Shown here: in pieces, positions 6,939 to 15,052 of the stretch | Layout of the letters: every line of letters starts with the position of its first letter | How positions within the stretch are numbered: position 1 is the first letter of the stretch | Source: Marinobacter fuscus | Lineage (GTDB): Bacteria; Pseudomonadota; Gammaproteobacteria; Pseudomonadales; Oleiphilaceae | Assembly (NCBI RefSeq): GCF_003007675.1 | Contig: NZ_PXNP01000097.1 | Location: forward strand, 1-64,000 | DNA length: 64,000 nucleotides | Reading direction: 5' to 3' | Position numbers and translations under genes: made by a program | The notes under the pieces: generated by a model | Seen by the model: the letters and a program-made list of their open reading frames with translations, nothing else | The model's database searches: none | Told to the model about the DNA's origin: nothing

Positions 6939-7553
6939 ATGACATTTCCTATCACTAAAGCTCCCTGGAACAAGGGAAAGCTCGTTGGCCAGAAGCTGCC
7001 GCTCAAACTCGAACAAATATGGGCTATCCGTATTCGGTTAGAGATTGCAAAGAACATCCGCGAGCTCGCGATGTTCAACATGGCAATTGACTGTAAACTC
7101 CGATCCTGCGACCTGGTAAAGCTTTTGGTTCGAGATATTTCCAGAAACGGTGAGGTTCTGGATCGGGCGCAAATCATCCAGCAGAAGACCAGTCAGCCTG
7201 TTCAGTTTGAGATAACCAAAAAGACGCGCGAAACGGTCGAAGCATGGATCGAGTTGCGAGGACTCTCGGGCATGGATTATTTGTGGCCGAGCCGGATGCG
7301 AAAGTTCGACCATATCTCTACTCACCAATACGCCCGTCTTGTCAAAAAGTGGATTACCAGCATTGGACTTGACCCTTCAGTCTACGCAACCCATTCAATG
7401 AGGCGCAGCAAAGCGACATTGATCTACAAGAAGACCAAGAATCTTCGAGCCGTCCAGTTGCTGTTGGGACACACGAATATGTCGAGCACCGTGCGGTACC
7501 TTGGTGTGGAGGTCGAGGATGCTCTGGAGATAGCTGAGAGTATTGAGATCTAG
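6939..7553 (+). CDS. Short solitary tyrosine recombinase
   Basis: The 204-residue protein is essentially a lone catalytic domain. The catalytic residues are visible: R in KLRSCDLVKLL (about 50), K in the IIQQKTSQPVQFEI beta-hairpin (about 83), H-x-x-R in THSMRRSKATLIY (about 150), H in LLGHTN (about 175) and the nucleophile Y in TVRYLGVE (about 184). It lacks the N-terminal core-binding domain of phage integrases and the extra patch of integron IntI. Short recombinases of this type are common as isolated genes among insertion sequences and plasmids; their substrates are poorly known. It directly follows the cassette array and precedes transposase debris. Confidence 0.85.
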   Translation: MTFPITKAPWNKGKLVGQKLPLKLEQIWAIRIRLEIAKNIRELAMFNMAIDCKLRSCDLVKLLVRDISRNGEVLDRAQIIQQKTSQPVQFEITKKTRETVEAWIELRGLSGMDYLWPSRMRKFDHISTHQYARLVKKWITSIGLDPSVYATHSMRRSKATLIYKKTKNLRAVQLLLGHTNMSSTVRYLGVEVEDALEIAESIEI

Positions 7554-7678
7554 GTGCGTAACTTGTGTCTTTGGTCCCTTTGGATGCCGCAGACGCTGCC
7601 AGCCTCGGTCGATGCTCACCCTCGAGTTTCGATCATGCTCCTCCCGTCGCAAACAAAAGCGAACATTGGCGAGCCGCA

Positions 7679-7861
7679 TCTAAAGATGCACGCTTCCAAT
7701 GGATACCGGCCTTGGGATATCGGAATCTGCCTGAGGCCCGAAAAGATGTTGGTGGCTATCTGATGGACTATTACAACCGACAGCTACCTCACACATTCAA
7801 CGATGGCACTCCGTCCGTCGAGGCTGAGGAAAACCTTAAAATACTGTCCGGGATTAGTTGA
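7679..7861 (+). pseudogene. IS3-family transposase OrfB, C-terminal remnant
   Basis: The frame ending at 7861 reads RFQWIPALGYRNLPEARKDV, then GGYLMDYYNRQLPHTFNDG and AEENLKILSGIS. This is the last 55 or so residues of an IS3/IS150-type OrfB integrase, including the conserved YNRQLPH-type motif near the end. Everything upstream, including the catalytic DDE residues, is missing, so the left boundary is approximate. It is not functional. Confidence 0.8.
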
Positions 7862-7923
7862 CCACTACAAGGAGCGCAAACAAGTGGCCTGACCTCCTCG
7901 CACCCTGACCCCACCACGAACCG

Positions 7924-8280
7924 GACAATACCGAGTGCCAGTGCGGCTATCAGCCCAAGCATATTGGCGAGGGCGTCAGTGAGAAGCTGGATTACGTTCC
8001 GTGCGAGTTCTCGGTGGAACGCGACGTCCAGAGCAAGTGAGTCTGGGACAAGTGCGAGACCTTTATCCAGGCACCGGTACCGCCGCAAGTGATCGACAAG
8101 CGCATCCCCATCGCCGGCCTGCTGGCTCATGCGCTGGTGGCCAAGTGTGCCGATCACCTGCCACTTTACCGCCAAAAACGCATCTACCGTCGCGCTGGCG
8201 TCGAAATCCCACGTTCCGCACTCGCCGAATGGGTCGGTGCCTGCGGTGATGCCGTGGCTGAACCGGGCCTTGCAGCCGGT
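7924..8280 (+). pseudogene. Degenerate IS66 TnpC fragment with an in-frame stop
   Basis: One frame reads ECQCGYQPKHIGEGVSEKLD, then a TGA at 8038-8040, then KCETFIQAPVPPQVIDK and DHLPLYRQKRIYRRAG. This is the zinc-finger and following part of an IS66 TnpC. The family usually has Trp at the stop position, so a TGG to TGA change is likely. N-terminus and catalytic core are absent. It comes from a different IS66 lineage than the element at 1-2397, because it retains the CxC and C zinc-ligand segment. Confidence 0.8.
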
Positions 8281-8395
8281 ATAATCATCACAGACCAGCT
8301 TGCCTTGCCAGTCACGGGCCCTGAGGTGTGCTCTTTTTACAACCCTTTCCTGAATCGGGAGTCCTACAGCACGATATTCCTGGCCAGAAAGCCGG
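8281..8395. other. Short unassigned spacer before mgsA
   Basis: No gene or clear terminator is visible between the IS66 remnant and the mgsA stop. The remnant's frame runs on to 8403 but loses all resemblance to transposases. Confidence 0.4.
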
Positions 8396-8836
8396 TCAGT
8401 TGACCGGGCGGCTGGTGTAACCGGAAAAATCCGGCTTTTTCGGTTGGTGCTTGTCGTCGGTCATGTAGGCGGACGTCAGGATAAATTCGGCGGTGGCGTG
8501 GTTGCAGGCCACGGGAATATTCCATAATGCCGCGATGCGCAGTAGCGCCTTGATATCCGGGTCGTGGGGCTGGGGCTCCAGTGGGTCCCAGAAGAATACC
8601 AGCAGGTCGATTTCCCCTTCCGCGATCTTGGCGCCAATCTGCTGATCGCCTCCGAGTGGGCCGCTGAGCAGGCACACGATATCGTCCCTTTCCAGGTTCT
8701 CCTTCAGCAACCTGCCGGTAGTGCCGGAGGCATAGAGCCTCAGGGCAGCGAAGCGGGTCTGGTTTTCAGAGACCCAGTCCACCAGCTCTCTCTTCTTGTT
8801 GTCGTGGGCTACGAGGGCGACGGATTTAACAGCCAT
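8396..8836 (-). CDS. mgsA: Methylglyoxal synthase
   Basis: The 146-residue enzyme converts dihydroxyacetone phosphate to methylglyoxal and phosphate in the cytosol. Diagnostic segments are present: VALVAHDNKK at the N-terminus, the phosphate-binding ASGTTGRLL, GPLGGDQQIGAKIAEGEID with the catalytic Asp, FFWDPLEPQPHDPDIKALLR with the active-site His and Asp, and NIPVACNHATAEF. ATG 8836 is chosen because the family starts here; the open frame extends 35 codons further upstream without resemblance. The gene sits between transposase debris and a locus whose end product is dihydroxyacetone phosphate, so the placement may be functional as well as accidental. Confidence 0.95.
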   Translation of the reverse strand: MAVKSVALVAHDNKKRELVDWVSENQTRFAALRLYASGTTGRLLKENLERDDIVCLLSGPLGGDQQIGAKIAEGEIDLLVFFWDPLEPQPHDPDIKALLRIAALWNIPVACNHATAEFILTSAYMTDDKHQPKKPDFSGYTSRPVN

Positions 8837-9163
8837 TTGCGGTAAAGTCTCCGGCTTAAGGAAGTGTCTGGTATCGGGCTTTAGTGTTTCATATTCAGCA
8901 TAAACGCGGAACACGAAAAAGGTGTTAAGGCGATAGATCAATCCATCGGCTGGGCAAAGACACCCGTCGGCGCCAACGAGCGCTGGTCCCTAACACCGAG
9001 AGCTTCCTCGCCGGTGAGCCCTCCAATATCGCCCTGCTCTGGGGGGGCGGAGCACCAGAAAGTCGTCACTGATCAAGGCGTGAGACTTGGTAGGCAAGAG
9101 TTTTTGGGAATCATTCACGCGAGTTCTCGGTCCCGGCTGAGCCGTTAAAGCACTTCTATAGGT
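8837..9163. other. Unassigned gap between mgsA and the LacI regulator
   Basis: The mgsA promoter should lie at the left end. Around 8990-9080 there is a short open stretch with coding-like composition, but it matches no family I know and has no start or ribosome site. A decayed gene is possible. Confidence 0.35.
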
Positions 9164-10204
9164 TCAGGTGCTTTCACCAATGAGGGTGCGGAATGCCACG
9201 TTCACCTGTTTTTCGGTGATGGGTTCGTCGTTCAGACGCCTGAGAATTTGCTCGGCTGCCAGTCGCCCCATGGTTTCCCTGGGAGAATGGATGGTTGTCA
9301 GTCTCGGAGTCACCTGTTGGCCAAGGGGCAGGCCGTTAAATCCGGCGATGGCGATGTCTTGTGGCACGCCAAGGCCCAGCCTTTGGGCGTGTAGCAAAGC
9401 GCCAGTGGCGAGGTCGTCGTTGGCGAAATGAATGGCATCAGTTCTGGGGTATTGCTCCAGGACCATGTCGAGCGCAGCCGCGCCGGCTTCCAGGCTGCCG
9501 AGTCTGTCCAGTTCGATCATTGGTGCTTCTAACCCGGCTTTCGCGAGAATTTCTTTGTGTCCCTCATACCGCATGCTTGCCCGGTAGTCCCTGTCCATAC
9601 AGGCGCCCACATAGATGATGGAGCGATAGTGCCTGTCTAACAGGTGCCTTGCCATACAGGCGCCCGCTTCCCGGTGGTCCAGCCCCACGTTCAGGTCCAG
9701 TCCTTTACCCAATTCCATGATTTCCACGATCGGCTTGTTCCAGGCCTCCAGAAGGCTTTGGCAGGCTTTGCTGTGGCGCAAGCCGGCAATCACCAGTCCG
9801 GAACAGGACCACCCCAGAAAGGTTCGTATCAGTTGGTGCTCCCTCTGAAGGTCGTAATCGGTATTACCCAGCAGTATCTGGTAGCCCTTGGCTTCGAAGG
9901 TTTCCTGAAGCCCCTTGATTACTTCAATGAAAACGGCGTTGGCGAGCGATGGAACGATAACGGCAATAAACCGCGAACTGGCCGAGGCCAGGCTGCCGGC
10001 GATCAGGTTGGGCACGTAGCCCAGTTGCTCTACGGCTTCGGTGACCCGTCGCCGGGTTTCCTTGTTCACGCGGTCTGGTGTGTTCAGGGCCCGGGATGCG
10101 GTGATGGGGGACACACCGGCCGCTTCCGCCACCTGTTTCAGCGTTGGTTTGTCAGAACCCCGCCGCTTGCGGGGTTCTGAGGAGGGTGCTTCCATGTTAG
10201 ACAT
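9164..10204 (-). CDS. LacI/GntR-type repressor of the acid-sugar locus
   Basis: The 346-residue protein has an N-terminal LacI helix-turn-helix (PTLKQVAEAAGVSPITASRA, about residues 20-39, with the hinge near 68-75) followed by a periplasmic-binding-like effector domain. IAVIVPSLANAVFIEVIKGL and IAIAGFNGLPLG are typical of the GntR (gluconate) branch. It diverges from the catabolic operon, and two GCGC-centred half-operators lie in the 120-bp gap, so it is expected to repress the operon until a pathway intermediate or substrate binds. The start at 10204 has GAGGA 8 bp upstream. The inducer is not known; tetronates are the obvious candidates. Confidence 0.9.
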   Translation of the reverse strand: MSNMEAPSSEPRKRRGSDKPTLKQVAEAAGVSPITASRALNTPDRVNKETRRRVTEAVEQLGYVPNLIAGSLASASSRFIAVIVPSLANAVFIEVIKGLQETFEAKGYQILLGNTDYDLQREHQLIRTFLGWSCSGLVIAGLRHSKACQSLLEAWNKPIVEIMELGKGLDLNVGLDHREAGACMARHLLDRHYRSIIYVGACMDRDYRASMRYEGHKEILAKAGLEAPMIELDRLGSLEAGAAALDMVLEQYPRTDAIHFANDDLATGALLHAQRLGLGVPQDIAIAGFNGLPLGQQVTPRLTTIHSPRETMGRLAAEQILRRLNDEPITEKQVNVAFRTLIGEST

Positions 10205-10229
10205 TGGTCGTAGTCCTCGCGACGGTAAC

Positions 10230-10258
10230 TTGCTGATCGGAATCTTATCAACTAAAAC
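10230..10258 (+). promoter_or_regulatory. Possible promoter of the ltnD operon
   Basis: TTGCTG (10230-10235), a 17-bp spacer and TAAAAC (10253-10258) lie just before the operators. The match is weak, but the spacing and position fit repression over the transcription start. Confidence 0.35.
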
Positions 10259-10260
10259 GA

Positions 10261-10288
10261 TGATAGCGCTAACATGGTAGCGCTATCA
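10261..10288. promoter_or_regulatory. Tandem LacI-type operators
   Basis: Two 14-bp palindromes sit back to back: TGATAGCGCTAACA (10261-10274) and TGGTAGCGCTATCA (10275-10288). Both fit TGNTAGCGCTANCA, the AT-flanked central CG type bound by LacI-family proteins. They lie between the divergent regulator and ltnD. The adjacent arrangement makes a larger near-palindrome. Confidence 0.75.
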
Positions 10289-10323
10289 TGAAAATAATCA
10301 GAACAAGAATGGGAGGCCAGCAA

Positions 10324-11265
10324 GTGACAAGCTTATCCGGAACAAAGCCCCGCGTAGGTGTGGTAGGTCTGGGCGCCATGGGCATGGGTACAGCCACGGC
10401 GCTGCTTGAGCGTGGGTTTGAGGTAACCGGGTGTGATGTCAGCGAAAAGGCCCGGGCCGGGTTTGAGCAGGCTGGTGGTCGCACTGTGAGTGAGCCCGCT
10501 GAACTGGCTGCCACGAGCGATGTTGTGTTGTTGGTGGTAGTGAATGCGGGCCAGGTTGAAGAGGTGCTTTTTGGCGAGTCAGGGATTGTTGGCGGTTTAA
10601 AACCGGGCAGTCTGGTTATTCAGTGCGCAACAGTAGCCCCTGCAGTTGCCCGTGATTTTGCTGAACGGCTCGGCCAGGCTGGTCTTGAAATGCTGGATGC
10701 GCCGATCAGTGGTGGTGCAGCCAAAGCGAGGGCGGGACAGCTTTCGGTGATGGCCTCGGGGAGCACGCAGGCCTTCGGCCTTGCCGAGCCGATCCTTGAT
10801 GGCATGGCGGCGACCGTTTACCGGTTGGGGGATGCGCCCGGAGTCGGGTCGAGTATGAAGCTGATCAATCAGCTGCTGGCCGGGGTCCATATTGCCGTAG
10901 CCGCTGAGGCCATGGCCATGGCAATTCGTATGGGATTGCCGGCCGAGGTCGTGTACGAGGTGATTACTCACTCGGCCGGTAACTCCTGGATGTTCGAGAA
11001 CCGAGTCCCGCATATTCTCAAGGGCGATTACACCCCTCTCTCAGCTGTCGATATCTTCGTTAAGGATCTCAACATTGTTCACGACACCGGACGGGAGCTG
11101 GCCATGCCAACCCCCGTGGCCGCCAGTGCGCTTCAGCAGTTTACCGCAGCAAAGGCGGCCGGGTTCGGGAAGGAAGACGATTCAGCAGTGATCAAGGTCT
11201 ACGAGCGGCTTGCCGGCATCACGTTGCCGGCTGCCGCCAACGACAGTGGTGAGGAGTTAGCATGA
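10324..11265 (+). CDS. ltnD: L-threonate dehydrogenase
   Basis: A 313-residue member of the beta-hydroxyacid dehydrogenase family. It has an NAD-binding Rossmann motif GVVGLGAMGMG near the N-terminus, the substrate loop DAPISGGAAKARAGQLSVMA, and catalytic Lys in GSSMKLINQLLAG. LtnD oxidises L-threonate at C2 to 2-oxo-tetronate. The identity rests on the family plus the adjoining otnK-otnC-otnI-denD set. GTG 10324 is preferred because GGGAGG lies 7 bp before it; the alternative ATG at 10288 sits inside the operator. The stop overlaps otnK by ATGA. Confidence 0.85.
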   Translation: MTSLSGTKPRVGVVGLGAMGMGTATALLERGFEVTGCDVSEKARAGFEQAGGRTVSEPAELAATSDVVLLVVVNAGQVEEVLFGESGIVGGLKPGSLVIQCATVAPAVARDFAERLGQAGLEMLDAPISGGAAKARAGQLSVMASGSTQAFGLAEPILDGMAATVYRLGDAPGVGSSMKLINQLLAGVHIAVAAEAMAMAIRMGLPAEVVYEVITHSAGNSWMFENRVPHILKGDYTPLSAVDIFVKDLNIVHDTGRELAMPTPVAASALQQFTAAKAAGFGKEDDSAVIKVYERLAGITLPAAANDSGEELA

Positions 11266-12542
11266 GTATTGTGTTGGGCGCAATCGCCGATGACTTCACC
11301 GGGGCAACCGATCTTGCGAACAATCTGGTTCGCAGTGGTATGCGCTGTGTTCAGGTCATTGGCGTGCCTGAGGGCAAACCCGATCTGAGCGACGTCGATG
11401 CCATTGTGGTGGCGCTTAAATCACGCTCATGCCCCGCCGGGCAGGCGGTCAGTGAGTCGCTGGCAGCCTTGGCCTGGCTTCAGGGCCTCGGTGCCCGGCA
11501 GATTTTCTTCAAGTACTGCTCCACGTTTGATTCCACGGATCGCGGCAATATTGGCCCGGTCAGCGATGCTCTTCTGGATGCCCTGAACGCGAGTCAGACG
11601 GTGATGGTCCCGGCGTTTCCGGTTAATGGGCGTACGGTGTATCAGGGACACCTGTTTGTGGGTGACAGGCTTTTGAATGACAGCGGTATGCAGGACCACC
11701 CGCTCAACCCAATGAAGGATGCTGATCTGGTGCGAGTGCTGGCACGGCAAACAACGGGCAACGTGGGCCTGCTGTCATGGCCGGTTTTGAGGCAGGGGTC
11801 TGAGGCCGCCGGCGAGAGGCTGAAGGCCCTGGAATCCGACGGAGTACGGCATGTGATTTGTGACACCCTGGATGAATCGGACCTTACGACTCTGGCCAGT
11901 GCGGTTGCTGATAAGCCGTTGGTGACCGGAGGTTCCGGCCTGGGCCAGGAGCTGCCCGCAGAGTACCGCTCACGCGGCTGGCTGGCGGATGTGTCCGAAG
12001 CCGGGCGCCTGGAACCGGCTGTTGGCGGTGCACTGGTGTTGTCCGGCAGTTGTTCAAGGGCAACGCTGGGACAGGTGGCGGATTTTCTGGGCAAGGGTGA
12101 AGGCTTTGCTCTTGATCCCTTGAAGCTTGCGGAGGGTGATGATCATCTGGAGGCGGCCCTGGCTTTTGCTCGTGAAAGACTGAGGGAGGGAGCGCCGGTT
12201 CTGGTGTACGCCTCCTCGGACCCGGATCAGGTCCGGCAGGCACAGGCGACCTTGGGGGCGGAGCGCGCCGGCGAGCTTGTCGAGTCTGTCCTTGGTCACC
12301 TCGCCGTTACCCTGGTTAATGACGGGGTTGGCCGTCTGGTGGTGGCCGGTGGCGAGACCTCGGGTGCGGTTGTGTCGGCGCTTGGCATTCGCACGTTGCG
12401 GATTGGCGACCAGATTGATCCGGGCGTGCCCTGGACCCAAACCGCGGATGTCGGCGGGGCAGGGCCGCTGTCTCTGGCTTTGAAGTCGGGCAATTTCGGC
12501 CGACCGGATTTCTTTACACGTGCGTTTGAGGTGTTGCCATGA
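11262..12542 (+). CDS. otnK: 3-oxo-tetronate kinase (DUF1537 family)
   Basis: A 426-residue four-carbon acid sugar kinase. The N-terminal half has the sugar-binding signature GAIADDFTGATDLANNLVRSG and the FFKYCSTFDSTDRGNIGPV stretch. The C-terminal nucleotide-binding half has VLSGSCSRATLGQV and VVAGGETSGAVVSALG. OtnK phosphorylates 3-oxo-tetronate at the 4-hydroxyl. It overlaps ltnD and otnC by 4 bp at each end, indicating translational coupling within one operon. Length is normal for the family. Confidence 0.93.
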   Translation: MSIVLGAIADDFTGATDLANNLVRSGMRCVQVIGVPEGKPDLSDVDAIVVALKSRSCPAGQAVSESLAALAWLQGLGARQIFFKYCSTFDSTDRGNIGPVSDALLDALNASQTVMVPAFPVNGRTVYQGHLFVGDRLLNDSGMQDHPLNPMKDADLVRVLARQTTGNVGLLSWPVLRQGSEAAGERLKALESDGVRHVICDTLDESDLTTLASAVADKPLVTGGSGLGQELPAEYRSRGWLADVSEAGRLEPAVGGALVLSGSCSRATLGQVADFLGKGEGFALDPLKLAEGDDHLEAALAFARERLREGAPVLVYASSDPDQVRQAQATLGAERAGELVESVLGHLAVTLVNDGVGRLVVAGGETSGAVVSALGIRTLRIGDQIDPGVPWTQTADVGGAGPLSLALKSGNFGRPDFFTRAFEVLP

Positions 12543-13186
12543 ATACCAGTGAGGTGAATCAACTACGCGAGCAGATTGCGACGCTCGGCCAGTCACTGTT
12601 TGATCGCGGGCTGACGATGGGTTCGAGCGGCAATATCAGCGTTCGGCTGGATGACGGCGGCTGGCTGATGACACCCACCAACGCCTGCCTCGGGCGGCTT
12701 GATCCTCAGCGAATTTCCCGGCTTGACCGCTCAGGCCGTTTGCTGGAAGGCGACAAGCCGACGAAGGAGCAGTTTTTACACACAGCCATGTACGAGGAGC
12801 GGCCGCAGTCGGGCGCCATTGTGCACCTGCATTCGACCCATTCGGTGGCGGTGTCCTGCCTGCCCGATATCAACCCCTGCGACTGCATTCCGCCACTAAC
12901 GGCCTATTACGTGATGCGGGTAGGCCGGCTGCCCCTGGTGCCTTATCACATGCCCGGGGACCCGGAACTGGGTGACGCGGTTCGCGGTCTGGCCGGCGAG
13001 CACAGTGCCGTGCTGCTCGCCAATCACGGGCCGGTGGTCGCTGGAAAAAATCTGGAGGCGGCGGTGTATGCCACGGAGGAGTTGGAGGAGACGGCGAAGC
13101 TGTTTTTGCTTCTGCGCGGGGAAAACCCAAGAGCGTTAACACCTGAACAGGTTTCGGCGCTGGAACAGCGGTTCCCCAGGGACTGA
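12539..13186 (+). CDS. otnC: 3-oxo-tetronate 4-phosphate decarboxylase (class II aldolase fold)
   Basis: A 215-residue class II aldolase/adducin-type protein. It has MGSSGNISVRL near the N-terminus, the acid GAIVHLHSTHSVAVSC with the zinc-binding HxH (about residues 95-100), and a third zinc His in LLANHGPVVAG (about 160). OtnC decarboxylates 3-oxo-tetronate 4-phosphate to dihydroxyacetone phosphate and CO2, the last dedicated step. The start overlaps the otnK stop. The fold is shared with L-fuculose-phosphate aldolase, but the context favours OtnC. Confidence 0.9.
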   Translation: MNTSEVNQLREQIATLGQSLFDRGLTMGSSGNISVRLDDGGWLMTPTNACLGRLDPQRISRLDRSGRLLEGDKPTKEQFLHTAMYEERPQSGAIVHLHSTHSVAVSCLPDINPCDCIPPLTAYYVMRVGRLPLVPYHMPGDPELGDAVRGLAGEHSAVLLANHGPVVAGKNLEAAVYATEELEETAKLFLLLRGENPRALTPEQVSALEQRFPRD

Positions 13187-13203
13187 ACCTCCAGGAGGGT
13201 GTT

Positions 13204-14022
13204 GTGACGATCAGACTGGCCGCGAATTTGAGCATGCTGTTCCCGGAACATGATTTTCTGGACCGGTTCGGTGCCGCAGCGAAGGCGGGGTTCCGGGGCG
13301 TTGAGTATCTGTTCCCCTACGCCTATCGCCTGGAAGATTTGGCGGGCTGCCTGCGCGAAGCCGGGCTGGAACAGGTGCTGTTTAACCTTCCGCCGGGCAA
13401 CTGGGAGGCTGGTGAGCGCGGGCTTGCCAGCCTGCCCGGAAGGGAGGCGGAGTTTCAGGCTTCAGTGGCCGAGGCGCTGCGTTATGCCGAGGCGCTGGAT
13501 TGCCCCCGCATCCATGCGATGGCGGGTCTGCTCCCGGAGCGCGCCGATCGGGAGACGGTTGAGGCTCATCACCACACCTACCTGAAAAATCTTCGCTTTG
13601 CCGCCGGGGAGGCCGCGAAAGCGGGTCGGGATCTCCTGATCGAGCCGATCAATCAGCGGGATATGCCGGGGTATTTCCTGTCCAGACAGGCAGACGCCAT
13701 CAAGGTGATTGATGAGGTGGGCGCGGACAACCTGAGGCTGCAGTTTGATGTCTACCACTGCCAGATTATGGACGGCGACCTGATTAGTCACATGGAACGT
13801 CAGTTCCACGCCATCGGCCATGTGCAGATTGCCGGTGTGCCTGAACGCCACGAACCGGATTTAGGGGAGGTCTGTTACCCAGAGGTGCTCGCGAGACTGG
13901 ATTCGCTGGGTTACACCGGCTGGGTGGGCTGCGAGTATCGACCGGCCGGTAACACCTGGGCGGGTCTGGGATGGGGACAGGCCTACGGACTGAGCACCGA
14001 CACAACAACAAGAGGGCATTAA
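13204..14022 (+). CDS. otnI: 2-oxo-tetronate isomerase
   Basis: The 272-residue TIM-barrel protein belongs to the hydroxypyruvate isomerase (Hyi) family: RLAANLSMLFPEHDFLDRF at the start, then FRGVEYLFPY, LIEPINQRDMPGYFL (metal-binding Glu), LQFDVYHCQIMDGD (metal-binding Asp and His) and WVGCEYRPAG (catalytic Glu). OtnI interconverts 2-oxo- and 3-oxo-tetronate, joining both dehydrogenases to the kinase. The start is GTG 13204, 17 bp after otnC, with GGAGG at 13194-13198. Hydroxypyruvate isomerase is the alternative by sequence alone; the operon decides for OtnI. Confidence 0.9.
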   Translation: MTIRLAANLSMLFPEHDFLDRFGAAAKAGFRGVEYLFPYAYRLEDLAGCLREAGLEQVLFNLPPGNWEAGERGLASLPGREAEFQASVAEALRYAEALDCPRIHAMAGLLPERADRETVEAHHHTYLKNLRFAAGEAAKAGRDLLIEPINQRDMPGYFLSRQADAIKVIDEVGADNLRLQFDVYHCQIMDGDLISHMERQFHAIGHVQIAGVPERHEPDLGEVCYPEVLARLDSLGYTGWVGCEYRPAGNTWAGLGWGQAYGLSTDTTTRGH

Positions 14023-14027
14023 AGGTT

Positions 14028-14990
14028 ATGCATATTGTCATTACTGGAGCCGCGGGCTTTCTCGGGCAGCGGTTGGTCGATCAGCTTGTCAGCGCAGGGC
14101 AGCTGGCCGGTAGCTCGCTGAGCCGTCTGACTTTGATCGATCAGACTGAGCCACCCCGCCCGGAGGCCGGTGACCTGGCCACTAAAACGCTCGCACTGGA
14201 TATCAGCCAACCCGGTGCGCTGGATGATGTCCTTGCCGAGCAACCGGATGTGATTTACCACTTCGCAGCGGTTGTCAGCAGTGCTGCGGAAGGCGATCTG
14301 GATTTGGGTATGAGGGTCAATTTCGATGCAACTCGTGATTTACTCGAAGGTTGCCGGAAGCATGGCCTCACGCGTACCCGGCTGATCATGGCAAGTTCCG
14401 TGGCCGCCTATGGCGGGGATTTGCCCCACACCCTGGATGATATGACGGCATTGCATCCCCAGAATTCCTACGGTGCCCAGAAAGCCATGAGCGAGCTGCT
14501 GATCAATGACTACAGTCGCCGCGGACTTGTCGATGGGCTGGTGCTGCGCTTGCCCACCATTGTGATCCGTCCTGGTCGGCCAAATGCGGCTGCCTCCAGT
14601 TTTGCCTCAAGTATCCTGCGCGAACCCCTCAAGGGTGAGGATGCTATCTGCCCGGTTTCGCCCGATCTGGAACTGTTCATTATGTCACCCGCAACGGTGG
14701 TTGATGCCCTTGTGCACGGGGCCGAGGTTCCGGGTGAGGCACTCGGCGCTTTCCGGGCTTTCATGTTGCCGGGTATTACCGTCAGCGTTTCTGAAATGCT
14801 GGAGACACTGCGTGAGGTGGGCGGTGAGTCTGCGCTTGCCCGCGTTCAGTTCCGGCCGGATCCGAAGATTGAAGCGATTGTCGGTAGCTGGCCATCAAGA
14901 TTCAGTAACCTCCGGGCGAGCAGGCTCGGATTCAGAAGCGATAAGGATTTTCGCGACATCGTAAGGGCTTTTATGGACGAGAATGCCTGA
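14028..14990 (+). CDS. denD: D-erythronate dehydrogenase
   Basis: A 320-residue extended short-chain dehydrogenase. The NAD-binding motif is GAAGFLGQRL at the N-terminus, the catalytic Ser lies in IMASSVAAYGG and Tyr/Lys in NSYGAQKAMSE (near residues 150-155). DenD oxidises D-erythronate at C2 to 2-oxo-tetronate, which OtnI then isomerises. ATG 14028 is 5 bp after the otnI stop, with AAAGG in front; the frame upstream only overlaps otnI. A hairpin (14990-15014) follows directly and separates the enzymes from the transporter. Confidence 0.88.
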   Translation: MHIVITGAAGFLGQRLVDQLVSAGQLAGSSLSRLTLIDQTEPPRPEAGDLATKTLALDISQPGALDDVLAEQPDVIYHFAAVVSSAAEGDLDLGMRVNFDATRDLLEGCRKHGLTRTRLIMASSVAAYGGDLPHTLDDMTALHPQNSYGAQKAMSELLINDYSRRGLVDGLVLRLPTIVIRPGRPNAAASSFASSILREPLKGEDAICPVSPDLELFIMSPATVVDALVHGAEVPGEALGAFRAFMLPGITVSVSEMLETLREVGGESALARVQFRPDPKIEAIVGSWPSRFSNLRASRLGFRSDKDFRDIVRAFMDENA

Positions 14991-15014
14991 TTCCGGGCCT
15001 ACGCACCCCGGAAT
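14990..15014 (+). terminator. Intercistronic hairpin denD-dctP
   Basis: ATTCCGGG (14990-14997) pairs with CCCGGAAT (15007-15014), followed by a short TTT only. It is too weak in uridines for a strong terminator and may act as a partial terminator or 3' mRNA stabiliser. Confidence 0.45.
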
Positions 15015-15052
15015 TTACCCAAAGCGTGACAATGCAAAATGAGGTAACAACA

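Noticed and set aside
6746-6958. 70-residue open frame after the second cassette gene
   Set aside because: It overlaps the end of the RHH/RAMA-like gene and runs through the attC palindrome; no ribosome site or resemblance.
6939-7553. Calling the recombinase an integron integrase (IntI)
   Set aside because: It is about 120 residues shorter than IntI, lacks the core-binding domain and the IntI-specific insertion, and points the same way as the cassettes rather than diverging from an attI.
8990-9080. Possible short gene between mgsA and the LacI regulator
   Set aside because: The frame is open but has no start, ribosome site or recognisable family; at best a relic.
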